Shown here: positions 30,833 through 42,200 of the stretch, one piece after another | Layout: each line of letters begins with the position of its first letter | Position numbering within the stretch: the stretch's first letter is position 1 | From: Protula sp. h YS-2021 | Taxonomy: Eukaryota; Annelida; Polychaeta; Sabellida; Serpulidae | Length of the DNA: 64,000 nucleotides | Direction of reading: 5' to 3' | Assembly: GCA_949752745.1 (NCBI GenBank) | Contig: OX457026.1 | Location: forward strand, 31,884,911 to 31,948,910 | The notes under the pieces: model-generated | Seen by the model: only the letters and a program-made list of their open reading frames with translations | Database searches by the model: none | What the model was told of the DNA's origin: nothing | Position numbers and translations under genes: made by a program

Positions 30833-32500
30833 TTTTCAGGTGTCAAAATTGTAATGATACTCTAGAAATATTTATTATATTACTTATATTACTTGATTCG
30901 CTGTGGATGCAATAGAATAATATTGGTGTGTAGTGTACTTATAAATCATGACGCCACCTGAGAAAAAAAAAAAACGGTAAAAATTAAGATACGTTTGCTG
31001 CAGAGTCGCGGGGTATTTCAAATAAGCTGTTTGCAATAAACCTAATGATGCTTGTGCTAAAGCGGTGCAGGGAAGGCTGGTCTTTGTCAGTAAGCGAAAG
31101 CATATAGCTTGGTTTAATAATATTTATTTTGTGATATAGTTAAGGGTTTGATTTTGTTGAAATAATTGCACATTACACAAAGTTAAAAAATATTTCAAGA
31201 GTTTATGAAATCTTATATTGTTTTCAAGTCAGTTTATTGTTCGAAATAAAATTTAAAGACAAGTCAGCTTATTGTTCGAAATAAAATTTAAAGATTATAT
31301 TGTTTCTGCTCACAGTTATTGGGACAGTTCGCGAATAATATTACTTTCGCTGTTTGAGTGTGATGAGAGACAAGTGTTGTATAAATTACCTACCAGAGTC
31401 CAGGGTGGAAAAAACTCTCTCCAAAACTGGTCCTACATTTTCATTAATCTCGTAATAATACAGTGCGGTTCTTTTATAATATTAATACAAAATTATACTT
31501 TATAAACCAAAATATCACTGTAATCACAACTATAATATTATTAATAATAATAATTTGAGGCATATATATATATATGCCATTATCAAAGGTCATGTGATCT
31601 GGTTATTTTCTAATTTCACTTACGGCGCAAGAAGAAAGCAAAACATAACGCCTTGCTTGGGAGGTGTGGTTCATATATCTCAACTTTCCATACGGTTTTC
31701 GATACACTTAACTCTGTTTTTCGAAGGCAGCTCTCAAAACAAAAAAAGATACTTCAACGTTAAGTTCGATTCAACTTGAAAGCTAAAACTTTTGTACACA
31801 CAAAAATCTGCAGAAGAAAGTTAAAAACATAAATTTCAGCATCGGAGACTTAAGCGAAGTTTTGTACCTCCCCCTCCCCCCCCCCACCTTCTACGCATAC
31901 GTTACATCGGCGCCTGTTGTTTAATGTTAGCGTCGTCCACTCCCTGCAGTACGGCTGGTGTACGTTGTTCACTCACTGCGCGTGGATTTGTTTGTTATTT
32001 AACGTTCCGTTCAACGACAGAGGGCTAGAGTGGGACGCACTTGCTAAAGGAACATGTTGGAGGGGGGGGGGGGGGGGGGGAAGAAGGATGAATGAAGAAA
32101 TAGTAAAAGAAGACCCAGACAGAAAGAAGTTCGATTAGCCAATGTTTCTGGAGTCGGACTACATTTGTTTGTTTCCTGGTAGGGTGATAAACAGTACGAA
32201 GATGAGAAAAAAATATTTTCGCAGCAGATGGTCCTGGTTTTCGGGAATTTTTGTCTCTAGAAGTAACGGTACGTTTACTAAGTAGATATGGAATTTCTGT
32301 ACAAGATAAAAAAAAAAAGAAGCCTCCAGCTCCACTGGCTTGGAAAACACATAGAACTGAAATTGGCGGATTTTTTATGAAATTAGCTTTTGCAGGGGAG
32401 TCTTAGAAGATATCAGTCTTGATACAAAACTAAGTCGAAAAGTAAATGGTCATGTCTTGTAGCTCTTACTATTTTTATGCGTGTTTGGGTCAGTCTATAT
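30833..32500. other. Intergenic sequence after POLR1A
   Basis: No gene is seen. There is a 34-bp tandem duplication at about 31226-31294 (CAGTTTATTGTTCGAAATAA / CAGCTTATTGTTCGAAATAA) and a G19 run at 32062-32080. Short open frames here have no recognisable motif. Confidence 0.6.
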
Positions 32501-32932
32501 GTTACAGGGAATCTAATGAAATCCCCTAGGGAATTCGTGTAATGAATAAGCTTATACTGATTATAAAACTTTTTTGAAAACTTCTCCATTTAAGAAAGCT
32601 GTTCTTCAAAACTGTGTATCCCTTTTCACATCGAAAGGAATTGGAATTTATAGCATTACCATCCAAAATAACAGAATTTGGCGTGAAATGTGACAAAAGC
32701 TACATGGGATAAAAACTGTCACTAAATTCAGGTACTGAAGTATCTCATGAATGATAGTTTGGCAGTCGAGTGCTTTGAGTATATTAATTCAAAATCTAGT
32801 ATTAATTTCGGTAAAATGCTACATTGCAAACATGAAAATTCTAAATAAAAACATCAAAATTGATTGAGCAAGTTATTACACGAATCCACTAGGGATTTCA
32901 TGAAATCATTAATTTCACAGATTCCCTGTAAC
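32501..32932. mobile_element. Inverted-repeat (foldback/MITE-like) element, 432 bp
   Basis: Left end GTTACAGGGAATCTAATGAA, GGGAATTCGTGTAATGAATA; right end, read inward on the minus strand, GTTACAGGGAATCTGTGAAA and GGATTCGTGTAATAACTTG. The terminal inverted repeats extend about 50 bp with small gaps. Flanks are AT-rich (TATAT), so the target-site duplication is not clear. No coding sequence. Confidence 0.75.
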
Positions 32933-35900
32933 ATATATAGACACACGGTCAGTTTTGTTTCTGGATAGAGGGGAGGTGTCCGATGAGGACATGTTATTAA
33001 GAAACAAAGATAAATTTATTGAGGTCCCAGGCCGTGTATTCGTTGACCCCTATGCACCCATTTATCCAGGGTTGTCCTTACCAATGTTAAAATGAGACCT
33101 TGTGTAATTTTTAAACTTATTGTGTGTTACGCACTGATCATATTACTAACGCGCGTAAAACTTTGAATTATGTTTTTTTTACTCAACATAAGGAATTCAG
33201 GCTAATCTTCGCTTATCTATATTTTTTGTCTTCCAAATATTTTCAGTCTGCATTATTTCACCTAACGTATTTCACTGGCAATGCTTCAAGGTTCCACTAT
33301 GAGAGAGCCGTTCCTTGGAAGATTATCCCCCTTCGGGAGATCTGATCTCTTCCTCTCCTTCCAAATACTTCTCTTGTGTCGCTTTTCTTTTTTAAATTCT
33401 CCAGTGCCTGTGTGTTGGCCAGGCGGGATGGGAGAAACTGTTTCAGCAAAAACAGGGAGATGATAAAAAAAGTTCCTTGCTGAGTGTATGGAAAGTTGTG
33501 ATTTATAATTTTCGTTTCACTGTTGACCGATGCGGGCATTCAGATATCTACACTTACTTTAGCTACATCGAATTTTAGTTCAATCCTATCTAAATCTTAC
33601 TTCGAGATATTTACAATTAGACACATTTATTCAGACATGTATTATTCTGAAGATTAGAATTATCCAAAACTGAATTGGAGATACGGGGAATTCTGAAGGG
33701 GATGATCAACTATCGTGAAATTCAAAATGAATACGCGCTGAGGAGCTTCGGCTATTCTTAAAAAATCCGATTGTGACACCATCTCTTGGTTGTCAATTAC
33801 ACTGGTTATTTTCTCTAGATATTTCTGCGCGAATTTTAAATAATTGTTATATACCTCTGGTATAGAAGTTTAATTTGCGCAACATATCAATAAAAAATAA
33901 CATTAATAGAGATGGTGACGTTGATTTTAACGTTCTGGCGATTTAACACGCAGTGAAAAAAATAAATGAGATACGTCGAAAAATGTGATACCCTTTTACA
34001 GTAGTTCGTAAATGAAGTCACTGGTTTCTGATAACGGTCGCAAATTGGTAAATGAATGACAGGACAGAGGTGCGTTAGAAGCTCATACTGTCGTATCACA
34101 CAAAATGCTGTGTTTTAAACGACGTGAAAGTCAAGGGGCAAGTACATCAGCTAAAAGGAGAAAACCTTACTTGTCAAGTCAATTAATATGAAGATGTGAA
34201 ACTTGAAACTGAAACACAATGACGAAATGACCTGTAGGTTCAAGTCATTTATCAATGTGTCTGGACTTGTTTATTACCTCAATATATTCAGTCAGGTTAA
34301 CTTCTGTTATATTTTTTTTAATATTATACAACTGAAGAATCATGCGCTGGGGTTCTACCAAGAAATATCTTGCGTATTGGTATTATCAGCATGACTTCGA
34401 CTTACCAATGCAATAGAGGTTGAATTTTCAAATCAAAGCATAAAAACTTTTGCTAAATCTACTTTTTCATGTTCTGTTTTAGACTCTGTATTTCATACAA
34501 ATTGGTTTCGACAGAACAATCCATTTTGCTCAATGAATCACAGCATGGGTGCATGTGCTCAGACTGTCACACCTCTAGTTGGACCGCGACGCATATATAA
34601 AACAATATGAATAAACTGTTTTCCAACTTCAAACACGAGATTTGACATATTTTCCTATTGTTCAAATCTACCCTGTCAAAACCCATGAAAATATCACAGC
34701 AGTTCCATACATAGTGGGGATCAGCGTTGTTATTAGGGATTAGTAAAACCTTGAATTTTCTTACTCGCTGCACAAAACAACCCCATGTGGCGGTGTACAA
34801 GTAGGACCACAATAGCTACATGCTTTAATGGTCGCAATATTATTCAAAACATATGTATGTTTATAATATTTATAAAGGAGTCAAATCATTGGTCAGAAGC
34901 TACTTGCATGGGATTAGCCAATAAATAAATGAAAACAGTTTGGCTGAGTGGAGAAAATGCCCATGGGGAATAAGTTCTCTCAGAAATAAAAAACCGAAGA
35001 ATGCATAGAATTTCTGCAAACTAAAGTTTGAATTTATAATGTTTAGTGGTTCTAAGTACTCGCTATAACTTAAGGCACATGTTAAACAAACGCAGACATA
35101 TTTTTTTTTACTCTGTTTATTTTGTTGCAATTAACGTGCAATTTATTGACTTGAAAAAGTCGGCTGCAATGTTGACTATTATCCGTGCGAAATAGATTTG
35201 AACTGTAAATAAGAAAATTACTTGACTACGCAGATTTCATACATTACTATGCAGAATGTAGTTATCAGAAGAACACGCTTTGAATGTAACGTAAGAGATC
35301 AAAAGAAAAACCACATTAATAAAAAATAAATCACAGCGCAGTGGAGGTGTGTGCGTAGTTCTTTCTCATCAGCAAAATTTCCAGTCTGAAATTTCCGGTT
35401 TTTTATACTTTTTTGGTTAGATGTAATTGCAGACAAAAATTCATAATTTTTCTCATATCTAGACCGGAGCAACAACAGGTGTAAACTTTTAACTACTCAC
35501 TTCCTTGAGCCTTCTTTGAGCCTTGCTGTATAATGACCAATACACCTATCTTAGACATCCGGACGGGAAGGAAATTTTCCTCCATAAAGGAACAGACAAA
35601 AATTCGCTTACAAAAACTAAACAAATCCTAAACCATATTTAAATTTACCCACAAATATCCAATATTGTATTTTTCAATCAGTACAAGACAAGTTCAGTAA
35701 CTCGTATTAGAAGTAAATGTGGCATTGTGGGGGGGGGGGGGGGGGTGAAACAACAAACGTTTACTAAAAAATTAACACAAGATAAAAAGCTTCATAAACC
35801 ATCTGGTCGTTGAACAAAATCATCTCAAATCATGGACGGCACTTGCTTACGAAAATGGAATAAATTTAAATAAAGAATACAGTGTGCTTTACTTCATTAC

Positions 35901-37170
35901 TACCACGGAAACGGTTACAATTTTTACCACCTGTGCAAAATTCCAATGACCACTGAGTAGCTTTTTTTTAAGCACATACAACCCTGCCTGGAAAAATTGT
36001 CATGTTCTTCATCGCTGCTCCTAAAAATATCCTAATGTATTTTTTTTTTTCGAATCTCGAGGTATCACAGAACAATGCTGAGAGTAACACTTTGAACTAT
36101 TTCTTATCAGTTAAAAATTCTAGACAGACAATAAAACAATATGTATGACGTCTGTGACATAAATTCATTAAAATGTATATTAATTCTAAAAATGGGTTCA
36201 GTTTGCCGGTGAAAATGTCTAATTTTAATTGGCTTATGTGAATGAGAAAACTGACACGGCATAACAACATAATGCCTTGCATGTGAAATACAACCCCGGA
36301 CGGGAACAAGTACCTACTGTTTCGAAATCATCAAAAGCAGCAGATTCTTATTGACCATAAACAGTGTGCAAACCCCAAAAGTCCAAAGAACATATACAGA
36401 ACACTGGTTCATTTGGAGTGAGGGTGGGAGGGGAATTCGCCGCAATTCTCACGTAAGACGCATTGATAACTCCCTTCAAAACTCACCAGAACCTGGAAGT
36501 TTCCACTGTTTTTAGTAGTGCTTACAATAACACAGATCTCACACAGATCAAGTTGCTAAGGTCAGGGTCGTTGTCAGAGCGGAATGTGTTTTTTTCACCC
36601 ACCAACCCAACAACTTAAAATCTGCCTTATTTTCGATAGTATCTTTTTTCGAATGTACTCCTTTTTCTCGGTACACTTTTTATTTATTTTTATTTTGATT
36701 GTTTTTCAGTAATCGTTCAATAATATATCACAGCAATAAATAAAATGTTGATTCTAAAAATTTGTTTGAGATTTTTTTCGCTATTTTGGTTCCTACATAT
36801 TTCCCCTGAATAATTCCTCATCACACAGTTACACACATAAACTGCCGCCTTCACACTCAAAAAGTTGGTTTCTAGGCAACACCTAACAATTCTTGCCACT
36901 TGCAATAAGAAGCACAGGAATCACAAGATGAGTATCAGCATTACGGAGAGTCCGTACGCGTAGCTTGAGAGTGGGGAGGGGGGGTCCATCATTTCTTGAA
37001 TTCCCTGCCATTATTCATACGAATTGCGGGGTTATCAAACTGTGTGCTGTTGTTACGGTCGTACATACGGCCCTCACGCATCGCTCGCTCGTATCTGGAA
37101 TACGCATAACAAACACACATCATGTTCATAATACTGACACAGAAAAATTAAACCAGCCAGATCAGTTATA
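32933..37170. other. Intergenic sequence without recognised gene
   Basis: AT-rich intergenic DNA. There is a G17 run at 35729-35745. Open frames are short, without known motifs or plausible splice partners. Confidence 0.5.
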
Positions 37171-37419
37171 GTTTAAGGGGTCCATGCATAAACTTGATAA
37201 TTCCACTTATCAGGAAAATGCACTATTCCCACCACGGTATTTCTTGGCCTCGGTTCTATCACATATGTAAGTCTTACACCCCAAAACCGATTAGAAGTGG
37301 GCATTTTTTAGAAAAATGCGATGGCAAAAACCTATGTTTGTTACTAAAATTTCAAACTTTAAAGGCGTTTTTCTCCACTGCTGATAACTGCAGTTATCAA
37401 GTTTATGCATGGACCCCTT
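37171..37419. mobile_element. Small DNA-transposon-like element with 8-bp target duplication
   Basis: Terminal inverted repeats of 26 bp: left AAGGGGTCCATGCATAAACT + TGATAA at 37175-37200, right its reverse complement at 37394-37419. The flanks carry CAGTTATA at 37163-37170 and 37420-37427, an 8-bp direct repeat. Four extra bases (GTTT) sit between the left duplication and the inverted repeat. No coding capacity. An 8-bp duplication fits hAT-like or P-like elements. Confidence 0.85.
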
Positions 37420-38224
37420 CAGTTATACCTGAGAAATTAAACCATAAGTGTAGCAGACAGGGTAGATCGTGAACCACAGCATAAGAAGGTGGGCATCGAT
37501 TTGACTTAACTGTACTTTACACGCAGCCTGATTCCTCAATTCTAACTGCATATGTTTGGTAGAAAATGAGAAACCAGCGTCACTATTTACGCCCCACCTC
37601 CACAGGTACAGAGTGTTCCCAGAAACCTCTATTTAAAACGCGAACTGAACGCTTATGTTTTATTGTTAATTCATTTAATTAACTGTCTCCCCCCCTCCCA
37701 TTCATTGAACCATCTTTCTGTCGTTTGATGAATTGCTGACGATTACCCCTTCAAAAATTCCAGATGCGCTATTTTAAGCAACACTTTTTTATTCGAAATT
37801 AAAATTATTCAATACTTGTAAAACTTTTATATACAAAAATTGCACTGCATTGTTTTTCATTTTGATTGTGAAATAATTATGAAATATGTGCGCAAATAAC
37901 ACCCCTAGTTTCATAAAGATAGATATGTATGTTCTCTGCCTTCAATTTGTTTCGAAACCTCAGCGTTCTAAAAGAAATCATCCTGGGAAGATCCATTCGC
38001 TTTTCTATTATGTAAGTAATAAATACACGATATATGTAAATAGTGTCTGATAAAATTATATATATTTTGGGTTTCACACCGAGTTCTTTTATAATTATAC
38101 TTTTCCAAGATGTTGAAATTACCGGGCATGCAGAAGTAAAACAAACTAACGGAGGGGATGGGGGTGGGGGTGGAGGGGGTGTGATGGAGGGGGGGGGGGA
38201 GTGACGGAGGGAGCGGAGGAAGTA

Positions 38225-38290
38225 GGGTTGGAACGGCTCCAAAATGTTTGGACCCGTGAACCGGGGGCCTGGGCCCGGACCCGGACCGGA
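38225..38290. repeat. GC-rich segment GGGTTGGAACGG, copy 1
   Basis: Contains AGGGTTGGAACGGCTCC, TTTGGACCCGTGAACCGG and CCCGGACCCGGACCGG. An inverted relative is at 38890-38995. It may be the two ends, or two copies, of one repeat element; borders unresolved. Confidence 0.45.
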
Positions 38291-38835
38291 ATTTTTTATA
38301 CATTTTTGGTTTTCGTAGCTTTTTTTTTTTTTAAACATGATATATTCTTTTTATTCTACTAACAAAATACAAAATGATCTTAAAGCATAATTCTGATTAT
38401 TTAATCTGAAAGCCACAATACTGATCATTTAAACTGCAACTTACAATACAGATTATTCGATCGTCTCTACTTGCCACACGCGCTACTCGGCAATAGGCGC
38501 ATGTCGGTCCTATACTCCCCATCGAGACCACAAGTATATAGATATACTCGATGGCGCCAGATGGTAAAGAGGTACCTCCGGACCTCTTAAAAATTGAAGC
38601 CACAAACCATCGACCAAGGTCTAGGCCCCAATGAGAGCATTTGCTTATCAAAAGAAAAAAATGGGCAAGTTGACACCATCGCCAACTGCTCGCAATAATT
38701 GTACTGCTTCCATGATCACAAAAGATGGTGTGTGAAATAAATCCGTGAAAAAGGGACCGTGCAGCAGACACAACCGTGACGGGATGAACTCGAAGTTAAC
38801 AAGTTACGAAAATATATGAATAATACATAAAAAAC

Positions 38836-38838
38836 TAA

Positions 38839-38893
<55 letters not shown>
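38836..38893. repeat. (AAT)n microsatellite
   Basis: Nearly uninterrupted TAA/AAT repeats, next to the GC-rich copy at 38890-38995, just downstream of the AGBL4 stop codon in transcript direction. Confidence 0.95.
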
Positions 38894-38995
38894 TTACTTC
38901 GTCGGGTCCACGGGTCTGAAATTTGGACCCGAAAAGTGAGTTTGGACCCGAGACCCATGGACTCGTCGGGCCCGTTCCAACCCTTGGAGGAGGTG
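38890..38995. repeat. GC-rich segment, inverted copy 2
   Basis: On the minus strand this reads GGGTTGGAACGGGCCCGACG, then GGTCTCGGGTCCAAACTC, then GACCCGTGGACCCGACG, similar to the plus-strand sequence at 38225-38290. It lies in the putative 3' UTR of AGBL4. Confidence 0.45.
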
Positions 38996-39046
38996 AGGCA
39001 GGAAGGGAAGGAGAAGGGAGAAAAGGGTGGATTTGTAAACAACACG

Positions 39047-39231
39047 TCACCTGTCTTCCATTCGGAGCGGTTCGGACGAGGCTCGCGTCATGCTGTCCTT
39101 CCTGTCCGTCCGGCTGTTCGTGTACTTGCCAGGCTTGGGATTCAGGCCGCTGCTAGGCTTACTGCTGACGTAACCGCTTAGCTTGTAGTAGTCTAGGAAA
39201 GTGCGCACCAAGTTACGCCCCAGCTTCATAT
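39047..39231 (-). CDS. AGBL4: AGBL4 last coding exon
   Basis: The acceptor is TAAGCATCTTCAG ending at 39232. It completes the split Tyr (T+AT), then MKLGRNLVRTFLDYYKLSGY and a variable basic/Ser-rich tail ending RMEDR and stop TGA at 39049-39047. YMKLGRN..RTFLDYY is the end of the CCP6 catalytic domain. The sequence ACAG/GTGACG at the stop codon could act as a donor, but no following exon is evident. Confidence 0.93.
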
Positions 39232-42200
39232 CTGAAGATGCTTAGTTAAGGTTTATGGTACAACCTTCGCATGCTCATTTACACGTTCTCTTCTCAAATG
39301 ATAAAACTGAGAACTACATGTATATCCAGAGACATCGATACACCCAGGGTTGAGATTTCGCGGTCGCCCGGTCGCCCGTGGCGACCAACTTTTTGCTCGG
39401 GCGACCAACTTTTTCGAGTTGGTCGCCCGAGTGGCGACTACCTTTTGTTCTGAGTATTTTCAGGTACATTTTGCAAAAATTGCGTCGGGCGACTAACTTT
39501 TGTGCCGGGCGATTAACTTTTTAAAGTTGGTCGCCCTCCGGGCGACCAGGAAATTTTACGAAGTCTCAACCCTGTACACCCTATTTTTCCCAATTTGACG
39601 GTCAATAAAATCTAATCAGCCCGTGATGACATCAGCATCAATCCTCAAACTAAGAATCATCAAAACCGTTCCTGGGCTTTGGTGAAAATGCGTTCACAAG
39701 ACCCACCCGTCCCACTCCCCCATACCCTTACGACATTGTCAAGACCAGCTATGACCATAATTGATCCAACCGCGATCACCAAAATTTCATCAGCTCAAGA
39801 GGTCATCTCCATGAACACTATATCATAACGAAAAACTCAAAGGTTTTGGTGGCGTCGTGTTTAAAAGAAAAGCAATGGGTGCGGGCGCATGGAAGGACGG
39901 TGGCGGTCAGGGGAACAAAATGTCACTCAAAACTTTCCCTTGTCATGTATCGATAAATTAACTTTGCTATACGATATACGTCAAAGGGATTCAAGCGATA
40001 TAGCCAATCACATTCTTCTTACAAGCTCGTTTTCACACACAACAGCCATCACCAACGCAGAAGTGACCAAAGCAACAAATCTGGCAAAATAAAATCTGGC
40101 GATCCGAAAAAAAATCACAGAATTCGCACGCAAGCGCACATTTGGCACTGCCATTAAAAATTTCGTAGAAAATACAAAAATTATACAGAGTTTGGTTTTT
40201 GTGAAAACAATTGGCGAAATCGACACCCAAAAATCAAACAAGTGTTGATTTTACCTGATCCCGACTACCTTCATACAAAATGTCGAGCAAATTAAGAAAA
40301 CATTTAGACAGTCAAAACTGTCAAAACACAAAAATGCGTAATTTTCCCACCCAGTGGCCCTATATATCCGCAAATTTTATTACAATCGGATGAAAACTGA
40401 AGGAAAAGTAGCATTTTTGGCACAACCATCACATACAGCAAATAAAAAATTATCTCCTTACATTCTTGGGGTGTGGGAGGTTGTGTACTGCAACCAGCAT
40501 CACTGAAATGCAATTGCAGTGATTACCATTCAAACATAAATTTCTGAGTGAAATTGCTATACTTTTTCCCACAGAAGAACAAAACTATAGAGGACACGAG
40601 AAATTATGCAGTGTACGGCTCTGATACAATTCACAGTAAACACTACTACAAAAAATATAGTTTTTATTTGCAATGAATGACGCCGAAAACTACAGTTCCG
40701 ACCTCACAGGTATCCTGAAATGCAGTGTTTCTATAAGCCAGCCCAATGTTAACCATTACACATATCATATATTACTATGTTTTTTCAGTTTAATTGTTAT
40801 TATTTTTTCTCCATCAGGGCGTTGCGAGTTCGGGTCAAGGTTATCATATTTTGCTTGTGTGGAAGCAAAAACATGTAATCATGTTTCATGTTAACATGCA
40901 ATCAGCTCATCACAATTAAAATAAGATTGCATGTAAATAAATTAAAACGGCATTGGCAGAAGTACAGACGCAAACCTCCAATGCGGGTTATTCAAAGAAA
41001 CTGACTTGTGACTCATAATTGTCCCTTGATGGAATACATGTTTAAATATTTAGGTACGCGTGTACATGATGCACTGCCGACAATCATTTTGCTAAATGAT
41101 GTACAGACTTGATTTCCATCCGCCTAAAATTGAAATGTACGCAAGTACCTCCCTCAACCCCCTAACATGTCCGTGGACATTGTGCCCAGCTATAAAAGCA
41201 AAGGCGAAAGGAGAAAGCTACCAATTTTGACAAAATATAAATTTGATACAGGAACTCCTGGGGTGGGAGGGACTCACAACTTTACGACCACTGGCATCTT
41301 TTTTGCCCACCCCGAAATGGACTATTTCAAGAGCCAATGTTTGACAAGTGTTAGCCAACAATTCACACTCCTGGTGAAGGAGCACATCGGGAACATTCGT
41401 GTCAAATTCCAAACCGGATGCGCCACATCAAGACAAGCAGCATTTTGTCTCACCTTAAACGTGGTCCCTTTTAACAAATATTTTTGGTAGCTTTTGACAA
41501 ATCACTAAACAAAATTCAAGTTTGGTGCAGGATTTTCTGGAACACATTATTCCTGTCAAAAGTACAACTGGAAGTAGATAGGAAGTTTGTGCGCGTTTAT
41601 TCTTCTATTTGACGTTTTTGTACGGTAAAACGCGGTTAATTTGGTAAAAATCACCAAACAAAATGCATTTTTGGTGGAGAACATTTCTATCAAATTTCAA
41701 AGTAATCAAACCATAATAATAGATGGAGTGTTTTGAGTTTATTTAAAATTTGGCCACATGAAAAACCTTACTGAACATTTCAAGAACAACATAATTTCAA
41801 GAGATTAAACCATGGTATCAGCGTTGTTGTTTTTATCTGCAATTTCACACATTCTGTCTCTAGTTGTTGAGGCGAGCCCGCAGCCCTCCCTTCTACCCCA
41901 TCCAACACTTAGCACGGTCATTTGGTAGAGAGGAAAAGGATACACGCTTCTTCTGTATAGGGAATGGCGTTAGCGGAAGGATTGCAGTTTGCCTGGAAGC
42001 TGTAGAAAGACACCTCCAATGTGTAACAGAACGACTTGTCATCCAAACACCCGCCCAGAGTCCTGCAAAATAAGGTTAATCAGGCGTCAAGAGCAGATAT
42101 TAAAAACAACTAGAGCAGTGTGCGTAGCCCACATATTCCCCACAGACCCCCCCCCCCCCATGAGATAAGAACACGCCCATCAATAGTGAATCAAGAGCTG

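Noticed and set aside
41167..41490. 107-codon plus-strand frame as a gene
   Set aside because: No recognised motif, no start or splice context, and no related sequence nearby. It remains possible but unsupported.
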